From the NCBI GenBank assembly GCA_020099315.1, contig CP083650.1:3162001-3226000 (forward strand): a stretch of 64,000 bases of DNA. The letters run 5' to 3'. The DNA is from Citrobacter europaeus (lineage in GTDB: Bacteria > Pseudomonadota > Gammaproteobacteria > Enterobacterales > Enterobacteriaceae). Position 1 is the first letter of the stretch; every line of letters begins with the position of its first letter. Shown in pieces: positions 27,312-35,743 of this stretch. The position numbers and the translations under genes are program-made. The notes beneath the pieces were generated by a model. That model saw nothing but the letters and a program-made list of their open reading frames with translations, searched no databases and was not told the DNA's origin.

Positions 27312-27959
27312 TCAGGCTGGAATTTTGTCTTGTTGATTCTCGGGCGCGGCGGCGATAAACGCCGGAAGCTGGATACAGGCATCATATACCGCCTTACAAC
27401 GCGGATATCCGCTCAGATCGCAGCCCATACGTAACGCGTTCGCCCACTGTGGGATCAGACAGCAATCCGCCAGCGTCGGCGCATCACCCACGCAGAACGT
27501 CCCCGAATGACTCTGGCGCAGCATCTGTTCCACCGCGCTTAACCCTTGCTGGATCCAGTGCGCATACCAGCGTTTTTTATCTTCTTCACTGACCTTTAAT
27601 TCTTCGCTCAGGTAGCGCAATACCCGCATGTTATTCACGGGATGGATATCACAGGCGATGGCATAGACGATTTCCAGCACCTTACTACGCGCCGGGAAAT
27701 CGGCAGGCAGCAGCGGCGACTGCGGAAAGTGGCCGTCCAGCCAGTCGGTTATCGCCAGCGACTGCCCGAGTGATTCTCCGTCGTCGGTAACCAGCGTAGG
27801 CACCAGCCCCACAGGATTCATCCGCCGGTAGGCCAACTCGTTCTGCTGACCGATGCGAATGTTGACGCCCACCGTCTGGTAATCGAGCCCCTTCAGCGCC
27901 AGCGCAATGCGTACACGATATGACGCGGAGCTATTAAAGAAACTGTACAGCTTCATCAT
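27312..27959 (-). CDS. mhbI: Maleylpyruvate isomerase (GST zeta-like)
   Basis: A 215-residue glutathione S-transferase of the zeta class. The glutathione-contact motif S-S-A-S-Y-R-V-R-I-A-L-A-L-K-G (residues 10–24) is intact, followed by the cis-Pro segment V-P-T-L and an all-helical C-terminal domain. In this operon it isomerises maleylpyruvate to fumarylpyruvate, using glutathione. Maleylacetoacetate isomerase is the paralogous alternative, but the gentisate dioxygenase next door fixes the pathway. Its ATG (27959, or 27956) lies 5–8 bases after the mhbH stop, and the ribosome site GAGGTGG overlaps that stop. Confidence 0.87.
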   Translation of the reverse strand: MMKLYSFFNSSASYRVRIALALKGLDYQTVGVNIRIGQQNELAYRRMNPVGLVPTLVTDDGESLGQSLAITDWLDGHFPQSPLLPADFPARSKVLEIVYAIACDIHPVNNMRVLRYLSEELKVSEEDKKRWYAHWIQQGLSAVEQMLRQSHSGTFCVGDAPTLADCCLIPQWANALRMGCDLSGYPRCKAVYDACIQLPAFIAAAPENQQDKIPA

Positions 27960-27964
27960 CCACC

Positions 27965-28666
27965 TCAGACAATCTTCACGGCGATGGGGGTTAAACCGTC
28001 TACGTTTCCGGTGATCACATCCCCTTTCACCACCGCCCCTACGCCTTCTGGAGTACCGGTGTAGATCAAATCGCCCGGCTGCAGTTCGAAAAAGCCGGAC
28101 AGATAGCTAATGGTTTCATTAACGGACCAGATGAGGTGGCGAATATCGCTCCGCTGATGATCGACGCCGTTGACCTGCAGCCAGATAGGCGCATGGTTAA
28201 CATCCGCGCTTTCGCAGGCTTTATGCAGCGGCGCGATGGGGGCAGAGAGATCGAACGCTTTGCCGATTTCCCACGGACGCCCCATCTGGCGCATCTCCAT
28301 CTGCCTGTCGCGGCGGGTCATATCCAGACCGGTGGCATAGCCCCAGATATATTCGTGCGCTTTTTCCAGTAGTATATCGCTGCCCTTTTTACCAATCGCC
28401 ACCACCAGCTCTATCTCATAGTGATAGTTATCGGTCTGCGAAGGGTATGGCAGTTCGAGGGTTTGACCGGCCGCCACCGGAACCACCGCATCGGCAGGTT
28501 TACAGAAGAAGAACGGCGGTTCGCGATCCGGATCAAAGCCCATTTCACGCGCATGAGCGGCATAGTTGCGGCCCACGCAGTACACGCGGCGTACGGGAAA
28601 TTGTTCATCACTGCCAACCACCGGAACGGTAACAGGCGCTTGTGGTTCGAATACGTATTGCGTCAT
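27965..28666 (-). CDS. mhbH: Fumarylpyruvate hydrolase (FAH family)
   Basis: A 233-residue member of the fumarylacetoacetate hydrolase superfamily. The core begins V-R-R-V-Y-C-V-G-R-N-Y (residues 26–36). Metal ligands are expected in Y-E-I-E-L-V (two Glu) and in T-G-L-D-M-T-R-R-D (Asp), and the end has the G-D-L-I-Y-T-G-T-P-E-G-V motif. It splits fumarylpyruvate into fumarate and pyruvate in the cytoplasm, the last step of the gentisate route. It is 15 bp downstream of the gentisate dioxygenase gene. Confidence 0.88.
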   Translation of the reverse strand: MTQYVFEPQAPVTVPVVGSDEQFPVRRVYCVGRNYAAHAREMGFDPDREPPFFFCKPADAVVPVAAGQTLELPYPSQTDNYHYEIELVVAIGKKGSDILLEKAHEYIWGYATGLDMTRRDRQMEMRQMGRPWEIGKAFDLSAPIAPLHKACESADVNHAPIWLQVNGVDHQRSDIRHLIWSVNETISYLSGFFELQPGDLIYTGTPEGVGAVVKGDVITGNVDGLTPIAVKIV

Positions 28667-28681
28667 TTTCTCTCTCCCAAA

Positions 28682-29719
28682 TTAATAACGTGCTTCACGG
28701 AACAACCCCAGCGCTTCCTGAACCGGTCTGTCCGAAAAACTAAATAAAACGGTATCTTCGTGGGTCCTGAACGACACGCCGTGCCAGGTTGGCACCACGA
28801 AGATATCTTTTGGTGAAAAATTGAAGGTTTCGTTGCCGATGGTGACCTGCCCGCTTCCTTCCACCACGTGGTAGATAGTGCTGTCGGTGGTACGCGCCAT
28901 CCGCGAAGCAAAGCCCTTCGGCAACAGTTGCAGGAAGGTCCCCATTGAAGGCATGGGATAACCACCGGTTACCGGGTTCACGTAACGCATCTTGTAACCG
29001 TCCCACTCATCGGCGTCGCCCATGCGGGACAGGTCATGTAGCGCTTCACGGCTGCGATCGTAGCGATAGTTAAAAATGGGCGATGAGTTACCCTTCTGAT
29101 GACGCAGCGGCAGCATATTGGCCGCATAGCGCGGTAAATAATCCCCTTCCTTGCGCGTGACCGGCTGTTGATCTTCCGGGTAGTCTTCTGCAAAACCGCA
29201 GCCCAGCAGATTCACCAGCGGCAGATCCAGACCGTCCAGCCACACCACCGGTTCGCTGCCTGGGTTGCCGTGATCGTGCCAGCGCCACTGCGGCGTCAGA
29301 ATAAAATCGCCTTCATGCATCTGGGTACGCTCACCATCCACGGCGGTAAATGCCCCTTTCCCTTCGACAATAAAGCGCAGCGCAGACTGATTATGGCGGT
29401 GACTCGGCGCAACCTCGCCCGGCATGATTAACTGCAATCCCGCGTACAGCGTCGGGGTGATTGAAGACTGTCCGCGCAGCATTGGGTTTTCCAGCACCAG
29501 CACGCGGCGAATCGCCTCTTTCGCGCCAATCAGATCGCCGCTTTCCAGCAGTAGCGGACGGATCTCCTGATAGTTCCAGTACGCAGGCGCGCAATTCGCG
29601 TTCGGCGTTGACGGCACCAGACGATGCAGCGACTCCCACAACGGGGTCAGATTCTGCCCGGAAATATGCTGGTAAAACTGCTGACGGCTGTTCTTAACAT
29701 CCTGATTCAGTTCAGACAT
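28682..29719 (-). CDS. mhbD: Gentisate 1,2-dioxygenase
   Basis: A 345-residue bicupin ring-cleavage dioxygenase. The N-terminal cupin carries the Fe(II) ligands in the pattern H-R-H (in S-H-R-H-N-Q-S-A-L) and a later His in W-R-W-H-D-H-G-N. The second cupin (about 240–330) has Y-H-V-V-E-G-S-G and G-V-S-F-R-T-H. It opens the gentisate ring with O2 to give maleylpyruvate. Length is as for known gentisate dioxygenases (about 340–350). It lies directly after the transporter gene (11 bp). Confidence 0.92.
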   Translation of the reverse strand: MSELNQDVKNSRQQFYQHISGQNLTPLWESLHRLVPSTPNANCAPAYWNYQEIRPLLLESGDLIGAKEAIRRVLVLENPMLRGQSSITPTLYAGLQLIMPGEVAPSHRHNQSALRFIVEGKGAFTAVDGERTQMHEGDFILTPQWRWHDHGNPGSEPVVWLDGLDLPLVNLLGCGFAEDYPEDQQPVTRKEGDYLPRYAANMLPLRHQKGNSSPIFNYRYDRSREALHDLSRMGDADEWDGYKMRYVNPVTGGYPMPSMGTFLQLLPKGFASRMARTTDSTIYHVVEGSGQVTIGNETFNFSPKDIFVVPTWHGVSFRTHEDTVLFSFSDRPVQEALGLFREARY

Positions 29720-29730
29720 AGGGATTCTCC

Positions 29731-31089
29731 TTATTCATTCACAACACTTGCACGTGGCAGAGTATTTGAGGCAGAGGCCGACTGGCGGATAACAACCGTC
29801 AGCAGGGCTAGCATCATCGCGCTGATGGCCGCCGGAACGGCGATAATGAAAAACAGGTTATCGAATGAGAAATTCATCGCCATCATCACGCCGCCGGATA
29901 GCGAGCCGACAATCGCGCCGCAGCGGCCAATCGCATTAGACCAGCTGACGCCCGTCGCCCGACTCTGCGTCGGATAAAGCGTGGCGGTTAACGCATTGAG
30001 GCCCACCTGAGAACCACTGATACCAATGCCGGTGCCAAAAATGGCCAGCGCCATCAGCCACAAGCCGTTTTCGCTCAGGCCAATCATGACAATACACACC
30101 GCACCCAGCGCATAGCTCACAGCCAGCACGCGGAAAGGGTTGTATTTATCCATCAGCACTCCCAGCGCCAGCGCGCCGAGCGTACCGCCAATCTGGAAGG
30201 CGGCGGTCACCCATGAGGCATGCTGCAGGTCTATTCCGCGATGGTTTAACAGCGTCGGCATCCAACTGGAGAGCAGATAAATAATCAGCAAGCTCATAAA
30301 GAACACCACCCATAACATCAGGGTAATGGGTAGCTGTCGCCCGACGAACAGCTGGCGAATGCTGCCTTTAGCAATCGCGGTGCCCTCGTTGAGATAAAAT
30401 TGGGTATTGTCATAACGTTCCCGGGTGATGGCGCTAACGGTTCTGGCAATCACGTTTTGCGGCAACTGACGACGAACCTGCCAGCGTGGGGATTCCGGTA
30501 AGGCAAACAACAGGGCCACAAACAGCATCAGCGGTAGAACGCCTCCCAGCACCAGGATGCCGTGCCAGCCAATGACCGGCACCAGCTGCGCGCTGACAAT
30601 CCCGCCCATCGCCGACCCCAGGGTAAATCCACAGAACATCATGGTAACCAGCGCGCCGCGCCGACGCGCTGGCAGGTATTCTGACGTCATGGTGATGGTA
30701 TTTGGCATCGCGCCGCCCAGACCTAATCCGGTAAGGAAGCGCAAAATGACCAGCGTTTGTAGGTCGGGAGAAAAAGCCGATAAAAGGCTCAATGCGCCGA
30801 ACAGCGCCACGCAGAGTTCTATCACGCGTTTGCGACCAAAACGATCGGACAGCGGACCGCAGAGCAGTGCGCCAGCGGTCAGACCCAGCAGGCCCGCGCC
30901 AAACAGCGGCGCCAAATCGCCGGCAGTCAGTTGCCAATGAGTGCGAATGTCGGGTGCGATAAAACCAATCGCCGCGGTATCAAAACCATCGAGCATGACG
31001 ACCAGAAAACAACAGATGATAACGCGCCACTGGGTCTTGCCGACGGGGGCGGAATCGATCAGTGCTTGTAGATCACGTTGGTGAGTCAT
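29731..31089 (-). CDS. mhbT: MFS aromatic-acid:H+ symporter (3-hydroxybenzoate uptake)
   Basis: A 452-residue major facilitator of the AAHS family with twelve hydrophobic segments. The conserved D-G-F-D-T-A-A-I-G-F stretch in helix 1 (residues 34–43) and the loop 2–3 motif G-P-L-S-D-R-F-G-R-K are present. AAHS carriers import benzoate-type acids. It is the first gene of the mhb operon, divergent from the LysR regulator across 126 bp, so 3-hydroxybenzoate or gentisate is the likely substrate. The exact substrate is inferred from context. Confidence 0.87.
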   Translation of the reverse strand: MTHQRDLQALIDSAPVGKTQWRVIICCFLVVMLDGFDTAAIGFIAPDIRTHWQLTAGDLAPLFGAGLLGLTAGALLCGPLSDRFGRKRVIELCVALFGALSLLSAFSPDLQTLVILRFLTGLGLGGAMPNTITMTSEYLPARRRGALVTMMFCGFTLGSAMGGIVSAQLVPVIGWHGILVLGGVLPLMLFVALLFALPESPRWQVRRQLPQNVIARTVSAITRERYDNTQFYLNEGTAIAKGSIRQLFVGRQLPITLMLWVVFFMSLLIIYLLSSWMPTLLNHRGIDLQHASWVTAAFQIGGTLGALALGVLMDKYNPFRVLAVSYALGAVCIVMIGLSENGLWLMALAIFGTGIGISGSQVGLNALTATLYPTQSRATGVSWSNAIGRCGAIVGSLSGGVMMAMNFSFDNLFFIIAVPAAISAMMLALLTVVIRQSASASNTLPRASVVNE

Positions 31090-31215
31090 AGTGAATGCCT
31101 CAGTGCAGGTAGAGTAGATGTCTGTTTTGTTTTAGGTATGTTGCGACTTTGTATGTTTGGAGATGAAATGTACAATGGCTTTTCATGCAGAGGCATAACC
31201 TGGAGGTTATAGCAA
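31090..31215. promoter_or_regulatory. Divergent mhbT–mhbR control region
   Basis: The 126-bp gap must hold both promoters and the LysR operator. Two short inverted repeats are visible near mhbR: ATGC-AGAG-GCAT (31185–31196) and AACC-TGGA-GGTT (31198–31209); the second includes the ribosome binding site of mhbR. Operator assignment is tentative. Confidence 0.4.
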
Positions 31216-32124
31216 ATGGCTAACTGGGCGCAGAAACTGAAGTTGCACCACCTGCAAACGCTTATCGCGCTGGGCGAACAGGGGAATTTGACTCACGTTG
31301 CCCGGATGATGAATATCACCCAGCCAGCGTTGTCAAAATGGTTATCACAGCTCGAAGATGAGATTGGCATCACGCTCTTTGAACGTCACAGCAAAGGCTT
31401 GCGTCCTTCCGAAGGCGGTAAACTGCTACTTCAGCATGCCCAACGCCTGATCAATGATATGGAACGTTCGCAGTATGAAATCGCCCGTTTTAAGCAAGGC
31501 GGCCTGGTAGGGAGCCTGAAGATTGGTTGCTCGCCGGTGGCGACCGACTGCGTTTCACAGGCGATACTGGGTTTACTCACAGAACTGCCCACCCTGCATC
31601 TTAATATTGAAGAAAAGGTGATGACCCCGCTGCTGCACGATCTGCTTGCGGGTTCGGTGGATGTCGTCGTCGGTCGCGTCGGCGGCCGGGCGCTTCAGTT
31701 GCCGCTCAATTATCAGGTGCTGTATACCGAGCCGGTCTGCTTCGTCGCACGTCCCGACCATCCGCTGGCAAAATATCCCCTACTCACCTGGCACGATCTG
31801 GCTAACTGGCGCTGGATTGTCTGGCCGACGGGAACGCCCATCCGGATAAGCATTGATAACGCGCTAGTAGATAACGGCGTCATGCTGCCGGAAAACATCA
31901 TTGAATCGGCGTCGATCAACGTCAGCACCAACCTGCTGCAAAGTAGCGACATGATCTCTATTCTTTCTCTACGCCTGGCGCAGCGTTATGCCGCCCAGGG
32001 ACAGTTGGCTATTCTGAATCTGCCGAAAATTGAACAAAAAGGCAGCGTAGGCGTATTCTGGCGCAACAATGAAACGCCCACTACCGCTTTGAATCGTTTT
32101 CTGTATTACCTGGCACAGGTTTAG
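31216..32124 (+). CDS. mhbR: LysR-type regulator of the mhb operon
   Basis: A 302-residue LysR regulator. The N-terminal helix-turn-helix (about residues 9–68; L-T-H-V-A-R-M-M-N-I-T-Q-P-A-L-S-K-W) is followed by a two-lobed effector domain. It is divergent from mhbTDHIM, the usual layout for a LysR activator that senses the pathway substrate (3-hydroxybenzoate or gentisate). A GGAGG ribosome binding site precedes the ATG. Regulation of the adjacent operon is inferred from position. Confidence 0.88.
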   Translation: MANWAQKLKLHHLQTLIALGEQGNLTHVARMMNITQPALSKWLSQLEDEIGITLFERHSKGLRPSEGGKLLLQHAQRLINDMERSQYEIARFKQGGLVGSLKIGCSPVATDCVSQAILGLLTELPTLHLNIEEKVMTPLLHDLLAGSVDVVVGRVGGRALQLPLNYQVLYTEPVCFVARPDHPLAKYPLLTWHDLANWRWIVWPTGTPIRISIDNALVDNGVMLPENIIESASINVSTNLLQSSDMISILSLRLAQRYAAQGQLAILNLPKIEQKGSVGVFWRNNETPTTALNRFLYYLAQV

Positions 32125-32255
32125 CGTAGATAGTTAGGGCCATCGCCCGATGTTCCAGATATCTATTTCCTCTATGCTTAGAATTCATGATGTGATCGGT
32201 AGCACGTTTTGAAGTTTAATTGTATGATGAATCAGTCTCGTCAAGGGTTTCAACT

Positions 32256-32654
32256 ATGAGCAAAGCACTGAACACTATCTGGCAATATTTGCGCGCATTC
32301 GTCCTGATTTATGCCTGCCTCTATGCAGGTATTTTTCTTGCGTCACTACTTCCTATCACCATTCCGGGCAGCATTATCGGCATGCTGATTCTGTTTGTTT
32401 TACTGGCTTTGCAGGTGTTACCAGCAAAATGGGTTAACCCTGGCTGCTACGTGCTGATTCGTTATATGGCCCTGCTGTTTGTCCCAATTGGCGTTGGGAT
32501 CATGCAGTACTTTGATCTGCTCCGCGCACAATTTGGTCCGGTGGTGGTGTCCTGCACCATCAGTACGCTGGTCGTTTTCCTGGTGGTGAGCTGGAGTTCG
32601 CACATTGTGCACGGTGAGCGCAAAATCGTTGGGCAAAAAGGGTCTAAAGAATGA
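32256..32654 (+). CDS. yohJ: LrgA/CidA-like membrane protein YohJ
   Basis: A 132-residue, four-helix inner-membrane protein of the LrgA/CidA (holin-like) family, with the S-L-L-P-I-T-I-P-G-S-I-I-G-M segment near residues 34–47. The frame opens at 32220, but the ATG at 32256 (MSKALNTIWQ) agrees with the E. coli start and length. Its last four bases overlap the yohK start (ATGA), so the two are coupled. LrgAB-type pairs have been linked to murein hydrolase control and, in other species, to pyruvate or glycolate export. Confidence 0.93.
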   Translation: MSKALNTIWQYLRAFVLIYACLYAGIFLASLLPITIPGSIIGMLILFVLLALQVLPAKWVNPGCYVLIRYMALLFVPIGVGIMQYFDLLRAQFGPVVVSCTISTLVVFLVVSWSSHIVHGERKIVGQKGSKE

Positions 32655-33346
32655 TGTCGTATATATGGTGGTCGTTACCTCTGACGCTGGCGGTATTTTT
32701 CGGCGCACGTAAGCTGGCTGCACGATTTAAAATGCCGCTATTGAACCCGCTGCTGGTCGCCATGGTGGTGATTATTCCCATTCTGCTGCTGACCGGTATT
32801 CCCTACGATCACTATTTCAAAGGCAGTGAGGTGCTGAACGATTTGTTGCAACCTGCCGTGGTCGCGCTGGCCTATCCGTTATATGAACAGTTGCACCAGA
32901 TCCGCGCCCGCTGGAAATCAATCATCGCTATCTGTTTTGTGGGAAGCATCGTGGCGATGGTTACGGGTACAACAGTCGCCCTGTTAATGGGCGCATCGCC
33001 GCAAATTGCCGCGTCTATCATGCCGAAATCGGTCACTACGCCTATCGCTATGGCGGTGGGAGGCAGTATTGGCGGTATTCCGGCTATCAGCGCCGTTTGC
33101 GTCATTTTTGTCGGTATCCTCGGAGCTGTGTTTGGACATACGTTGCTTAATGCGATGCGTATTCGCACCAAAGCCGCACGTGGGCTGGCAATGGGCACTG
33201 CTTCGCATGCCCTCGGCACCGCTCGCTGTGCGGAGCTGGACTACCAGGAAGGCGCGTTTGGCTCTCTGGCGCTGGTTATTTGCGGGATTATCACCTCGTT
33301 GGTCGCCCCATTCCTGTTCCCGATTATTCTGGCGGTGGTCGGTTAA
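32651..33346 (+). CDS. yohK: LrgB-like membrane protein YohK
   Basis: A 231-residue polytopic membrane protein of the LrgB family, with about seven to eight hydrophobic segments. The family signature M-P-K-S-V-T-T-P-I-A (about 124–133) and G-G-I-P-A-I-S-A are intact, and the region A-S-H-A-L-G-T-A-R lies near residue 186. It is translationally coupled to yohJ. Length equals E. coli YohK. The transported or controlled compound is unknown here. Confidence 0.95.
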   Translation: MMSYIWWSLPLTLAVFFGARKLAARFKMPLLNPLLVAMVVIIPILLLTGIPYDHYFKGSEVLNDLLQPAVVALAYPLYEQLHQIRARWKSIIAICFVGSIVAMVTGTTVALLMGASPQIAASIMPKSVTTPIAMAVGGSIGGIPAISAVCVIFVGILGAVFGHTLLNAMRIRTKAARGLAMGTASHALGTARCAELDYQEGAFGSLALVICGIITSLVAPFLFPIILAVVG

Positions 33347-33369
33347 CCTTCATTTTTTGGTAATTTATT

Positions 33370-33435
33370 TGCGATGCGTTGCACATTTTTCATTTAAGTT
33401 TCATAAGTTGCACACACAATGAGATTTGGATCACA
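33370..33435 (+). promoter_or_regulatory. Paired CRP sites upstream of cdd
   Basis: Two CRP-like boxes are seen: TGCGATGCGTTGCACA (33370–33385) and TGAGATTTGGATCACA (33420–33435), 50 bp centre to centre. E. coli cdd is controlled by two CRP sites with CytR bound between them, at about this spacing. Confidence 0.7.
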
Positions 33436-33494
33436 TATAAAGCCGTAACAGGCCCGTAAACTACGATTCCATTACATTGTTATGAGGCATCGCC

Positions 33495-34379
33495 ATGCAT
33501 CCACGTTTTCAAACTGCTTTTGCCCAACTCGCGGATAACTTGCAATCAGCCCTGGCGCCTGTTCTGGCGGATGTGCATTTCCCCGCCATGCTGACTGCTG
33601 AGCAGGTCTCTTTGCTGAAACGCGAATCGGGACTGGACGAAGACGCGCTGGCATTCGCTCTGCTGCCGCTGGCTGCGGCCTGCGCGCGTACCCCGCTGTC
33701 CAATTTCAACGTTGGGGCAATTTCTCGCGGCATCAGCGGTAACTGGTACTTCGGTGGGAACATGGAGTTCCTGGGCGCGACCATGCAGCAAACCGTTCAT
33801 GCCGAGCAAAGCGCCATCAGCCACGCCTGGTTGCGCGGTGAAAAAGGGCTCGCCGCCATCACCGTCAACTACACGCCGTGCGGACACTGTCGCCAGTTTA
33901 TGAACGAACTGAACAGCGGACTGGACTTACGCATTCATCTGCCGGGGCGTGCGCCGCACGTGCTGCGCGATTACCTGCCAGATGCCTTCGGACCGAAAGA
34001 TCTGGAGATCAAAACGCTGCTGATGGACGATCAGGATCACGGCTTCGCGCTGCAGGGCGATGCGTTGACCCAGGCGGCAATTACCGCCGCCAACAGATGC
34101 CATATGCCGTACAGCAAATCCCCAAGCGGCGTTGCGCTGGAATGCAAAGATGGTCGAATTTTTAGCGGCAGCTATGCTGAGAACGCCGCCTTCAATCCGA
34201 CCCTGCCGCCGCTGCAGGGCGCGTTAAACCTGTTGAATTTGAACGGTTATGACTACCCGGACATCCAACGCGCCGTGCTGGCTGAAAAAGCCGATGCGCC
34301 GTTGATTCAGTGGGATGCGACCTCCGCCACCCTGAAAGCGTTAGGCTGCGATAATATTGAGCGCGTTTTGTTAGCGTAA
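33495..34379 (+). CDS. cdd: Cytidine deaminase
   Basis: A 294-residue homodimeric zinc enzyme that deaminates cytidine and deoxycytidine. Zinc ligands are His102 (H-A-E motif, with Glu104 as proton shuttle), Cys129 and Cys132 (P-C-G-H-C). The second, catalytically inactive deaminase-like domain follows, as in the E. coli-type long form. Length is identical to E. coli Cdd. Two CRP-like boxes upstream fit the known CRP/CytR control. Confidence 0.97.
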   Translation: MHPRFQTAFAQLADNLQSALAPVLADVHFPAMLTAEQVSLLKRESGLDEDALAFALLPLAAACARTPLSNFNVGAISRGISGNWYFGGNMEFLGATMQQTVHAEQSAISHAWLRGEKGLAAITVNYTPCGHCRQFMNELNSGLDLRIHLPGRAPHVLRDYLPDAFGPKDLEIKTLLMDDQDHGFALQGDALTQAAITAANRCHMPYSKSPSGVALECKDGRIFSGSYAENAAFNPTLPPLQGALNLLNLNGYDYPDIQRAVLAEKADAPLIQWDATSATLKALGCDNIERVLLA

Positions 34380-34390
34380 AAATTCGTACT

Positions 34391-34426
34391 GCAGGGCGGA
34401 TCGGCCAATACCGCCGTCCGGCCTGC
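34391..34426. repeat. REP-like palindrome after cdd
   Basis: GCAGGGCGGA…TCCGGCCTGC forms an imperfect stem, with the internal GCCG/CGGC typical of REP units, 11 bp beyond the cdd stop. It may end the cdd transcript. Confidence 0.6.
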
Positions 34427-34548
34427 AAGACGACCATTCAATATGACCGTTTTGCTGAAAATCCCCTCAATCAGATTGCTGTTTCTTGCGCTACGTCTTC
34501 CGGTACAGTAGCCTGATTGAAATTCCATCCAAATAACGAGTTTTCTGC

Positions 34549-35268
34549 ATGTTAAAGCGCGTGTTTTACAGCCTGTTAGTCCTGGTAGGCTTGCTGCTTT
34601 TGACTGTGCTTGGACTCGACCGCTGGATGAGCTGGAAGACAGCCCCCTACATCTACGACGAACTGCAGGATTTACCCTACCGCCAGGTTGGTGTGGTTCT
34701 GGGCACGGCGAAGTATTACCGTACCGGCGTCATCAATCAGTATTATCGCTACCGCATTCAGGGCGCATTGAACGCATATAACAGCGGGAAGGTAAACTAT
34801 CTGCTGTTAAGCGGCGACAACGCGCAGCAAAACTATAACGAACCCATGACGATGCGTAAGGATCTTATTGCCGCAGGCGTCGATCCAGCAGACATCGTGC
34901 TTGATTACGCCGGGTTCCGGACGCTTGACTCCATCGTGCGTACCCGCAAAGTGTTCGATACCAACGATTTCATCATTATTACCCAGCGCTTCCACTGCGA
35001 GCGTGCCTTGTTTATTGCGCTGCATATGGGTATCCAGGCTCAGTGCTACGCCGTACCTTCGCCAAAGGATATGCTCACCGTGCGGGTACGTGAATTTGGC
35101 GCCCGTTTTGGCGCACTTGCCGATCTCTACATTTTTAAACGTGAACCCCGCTTTTTAGGCCCATTGGTGCCTATCCCTACCATGCATCAGGTACCGGACG
35201 ACGCACAGGGATATCCGGCGGTTACGCCTGAACAACTGCTCGAATTACAAAAGAAACAAGGAAAATAA
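34549..35268 (+). CDS. sanA: Envelope barrier protein SanA
   Basis: A 239-residue DUF218 protein. An N-terminal membrane anchor (about residues 4–24) is followed by the DUF218 core, with V-V-L-G-T-A-K-Y, the L-L-L-S-G-D-N segment near residue 84 and I-T-Q-R-F-H-C-E-R. In E. coli SanA is needed for vancomycin resistance at high temperature and acts on the envelope permeability barrier. Length equals the E. coli protein. It is followed after 2 bases by yeiS. Confidence 0.95.
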   Translation: MLKRVFYSLLVLVGLLLLTVLGLDRWMSWKTAPYIYDELQDLPYRQVGVVLGTAKYYRTGVINQYYRYRIQGALNAYNSGKVNYLLLSGDNAQQNYNEPMTMRKDLIAAGVDPADIVLDYAGFRTLDSIVRTRKVFDTNDFIIITQRFHCERALFIALHMGIQAQCYAVPSPKDMLTVRVREFGARFGALADLYIFKREPRFLGPLVPIPTMHQVPDDAQGYPAVTPEQLLELQKKQGK

Positions 35269-35270
35269 GC

Positions 35271-35510
35271 ATGGATGTACAAACCCTTTTCGTCGTGTTG
35301 GCCTTTCTGCTCATTCCCGTATTTTGTTTTCGCGAAGCCTGGAAAGGCTGGCGCTCCGGGGCCGTAGATAAAATTAAGAAGAATGCGCGCGAACCGGTCT
35401 ACGCTTATCGCCATGAAGAGCCCCTGCAATTTTGGTCTTATGTACTGGTTTATGCCGGATGCGGATGTTTATCCTTCGGTATGGTTATTTACTTAGTTTT
35501 TTATCGTTAA
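35271..35510 (+). CDS. yeiS: Small membrane protein YeiS
   Basis: A 79-residue protein with two hydrophobic helices (about 3–20 and 55–76) and a basic middle (K-K-N-A-R-E-P). It is the E. coli YeiS homologue by length and place. The gap to sanA is two bases, so the two are cotranscribed. The function is not known. Confidence 0.92.
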   Translation: MDVQTLFVVLAFLLIPVFCFREAWKGWRSGAVDKIKKNAREPVYAYRHEEPLQFWSYVLVYAGCGCLSFGMVIYLVFYR

Positions 35511-35743
35511 GGATATTGCCTTTATATTAGCATTTGAGAATAGCTAATATTTTGATAATAGTTACCATTTCAATATAAGGGATTAATGCTGTCCCCCAGC
35601 ATTTCCCTCAAACTATCTTCTATTTGTGAATTCTTTCACAGAATACTCTTCCTGCAGTGCTTAGCCTTAAGAATAGCCTTTCACTTTTTATATTTTGTTA
35701 TTAACGGTTTGCCTTAATTTACTCAAGCATTAAGGAAGAAAAT

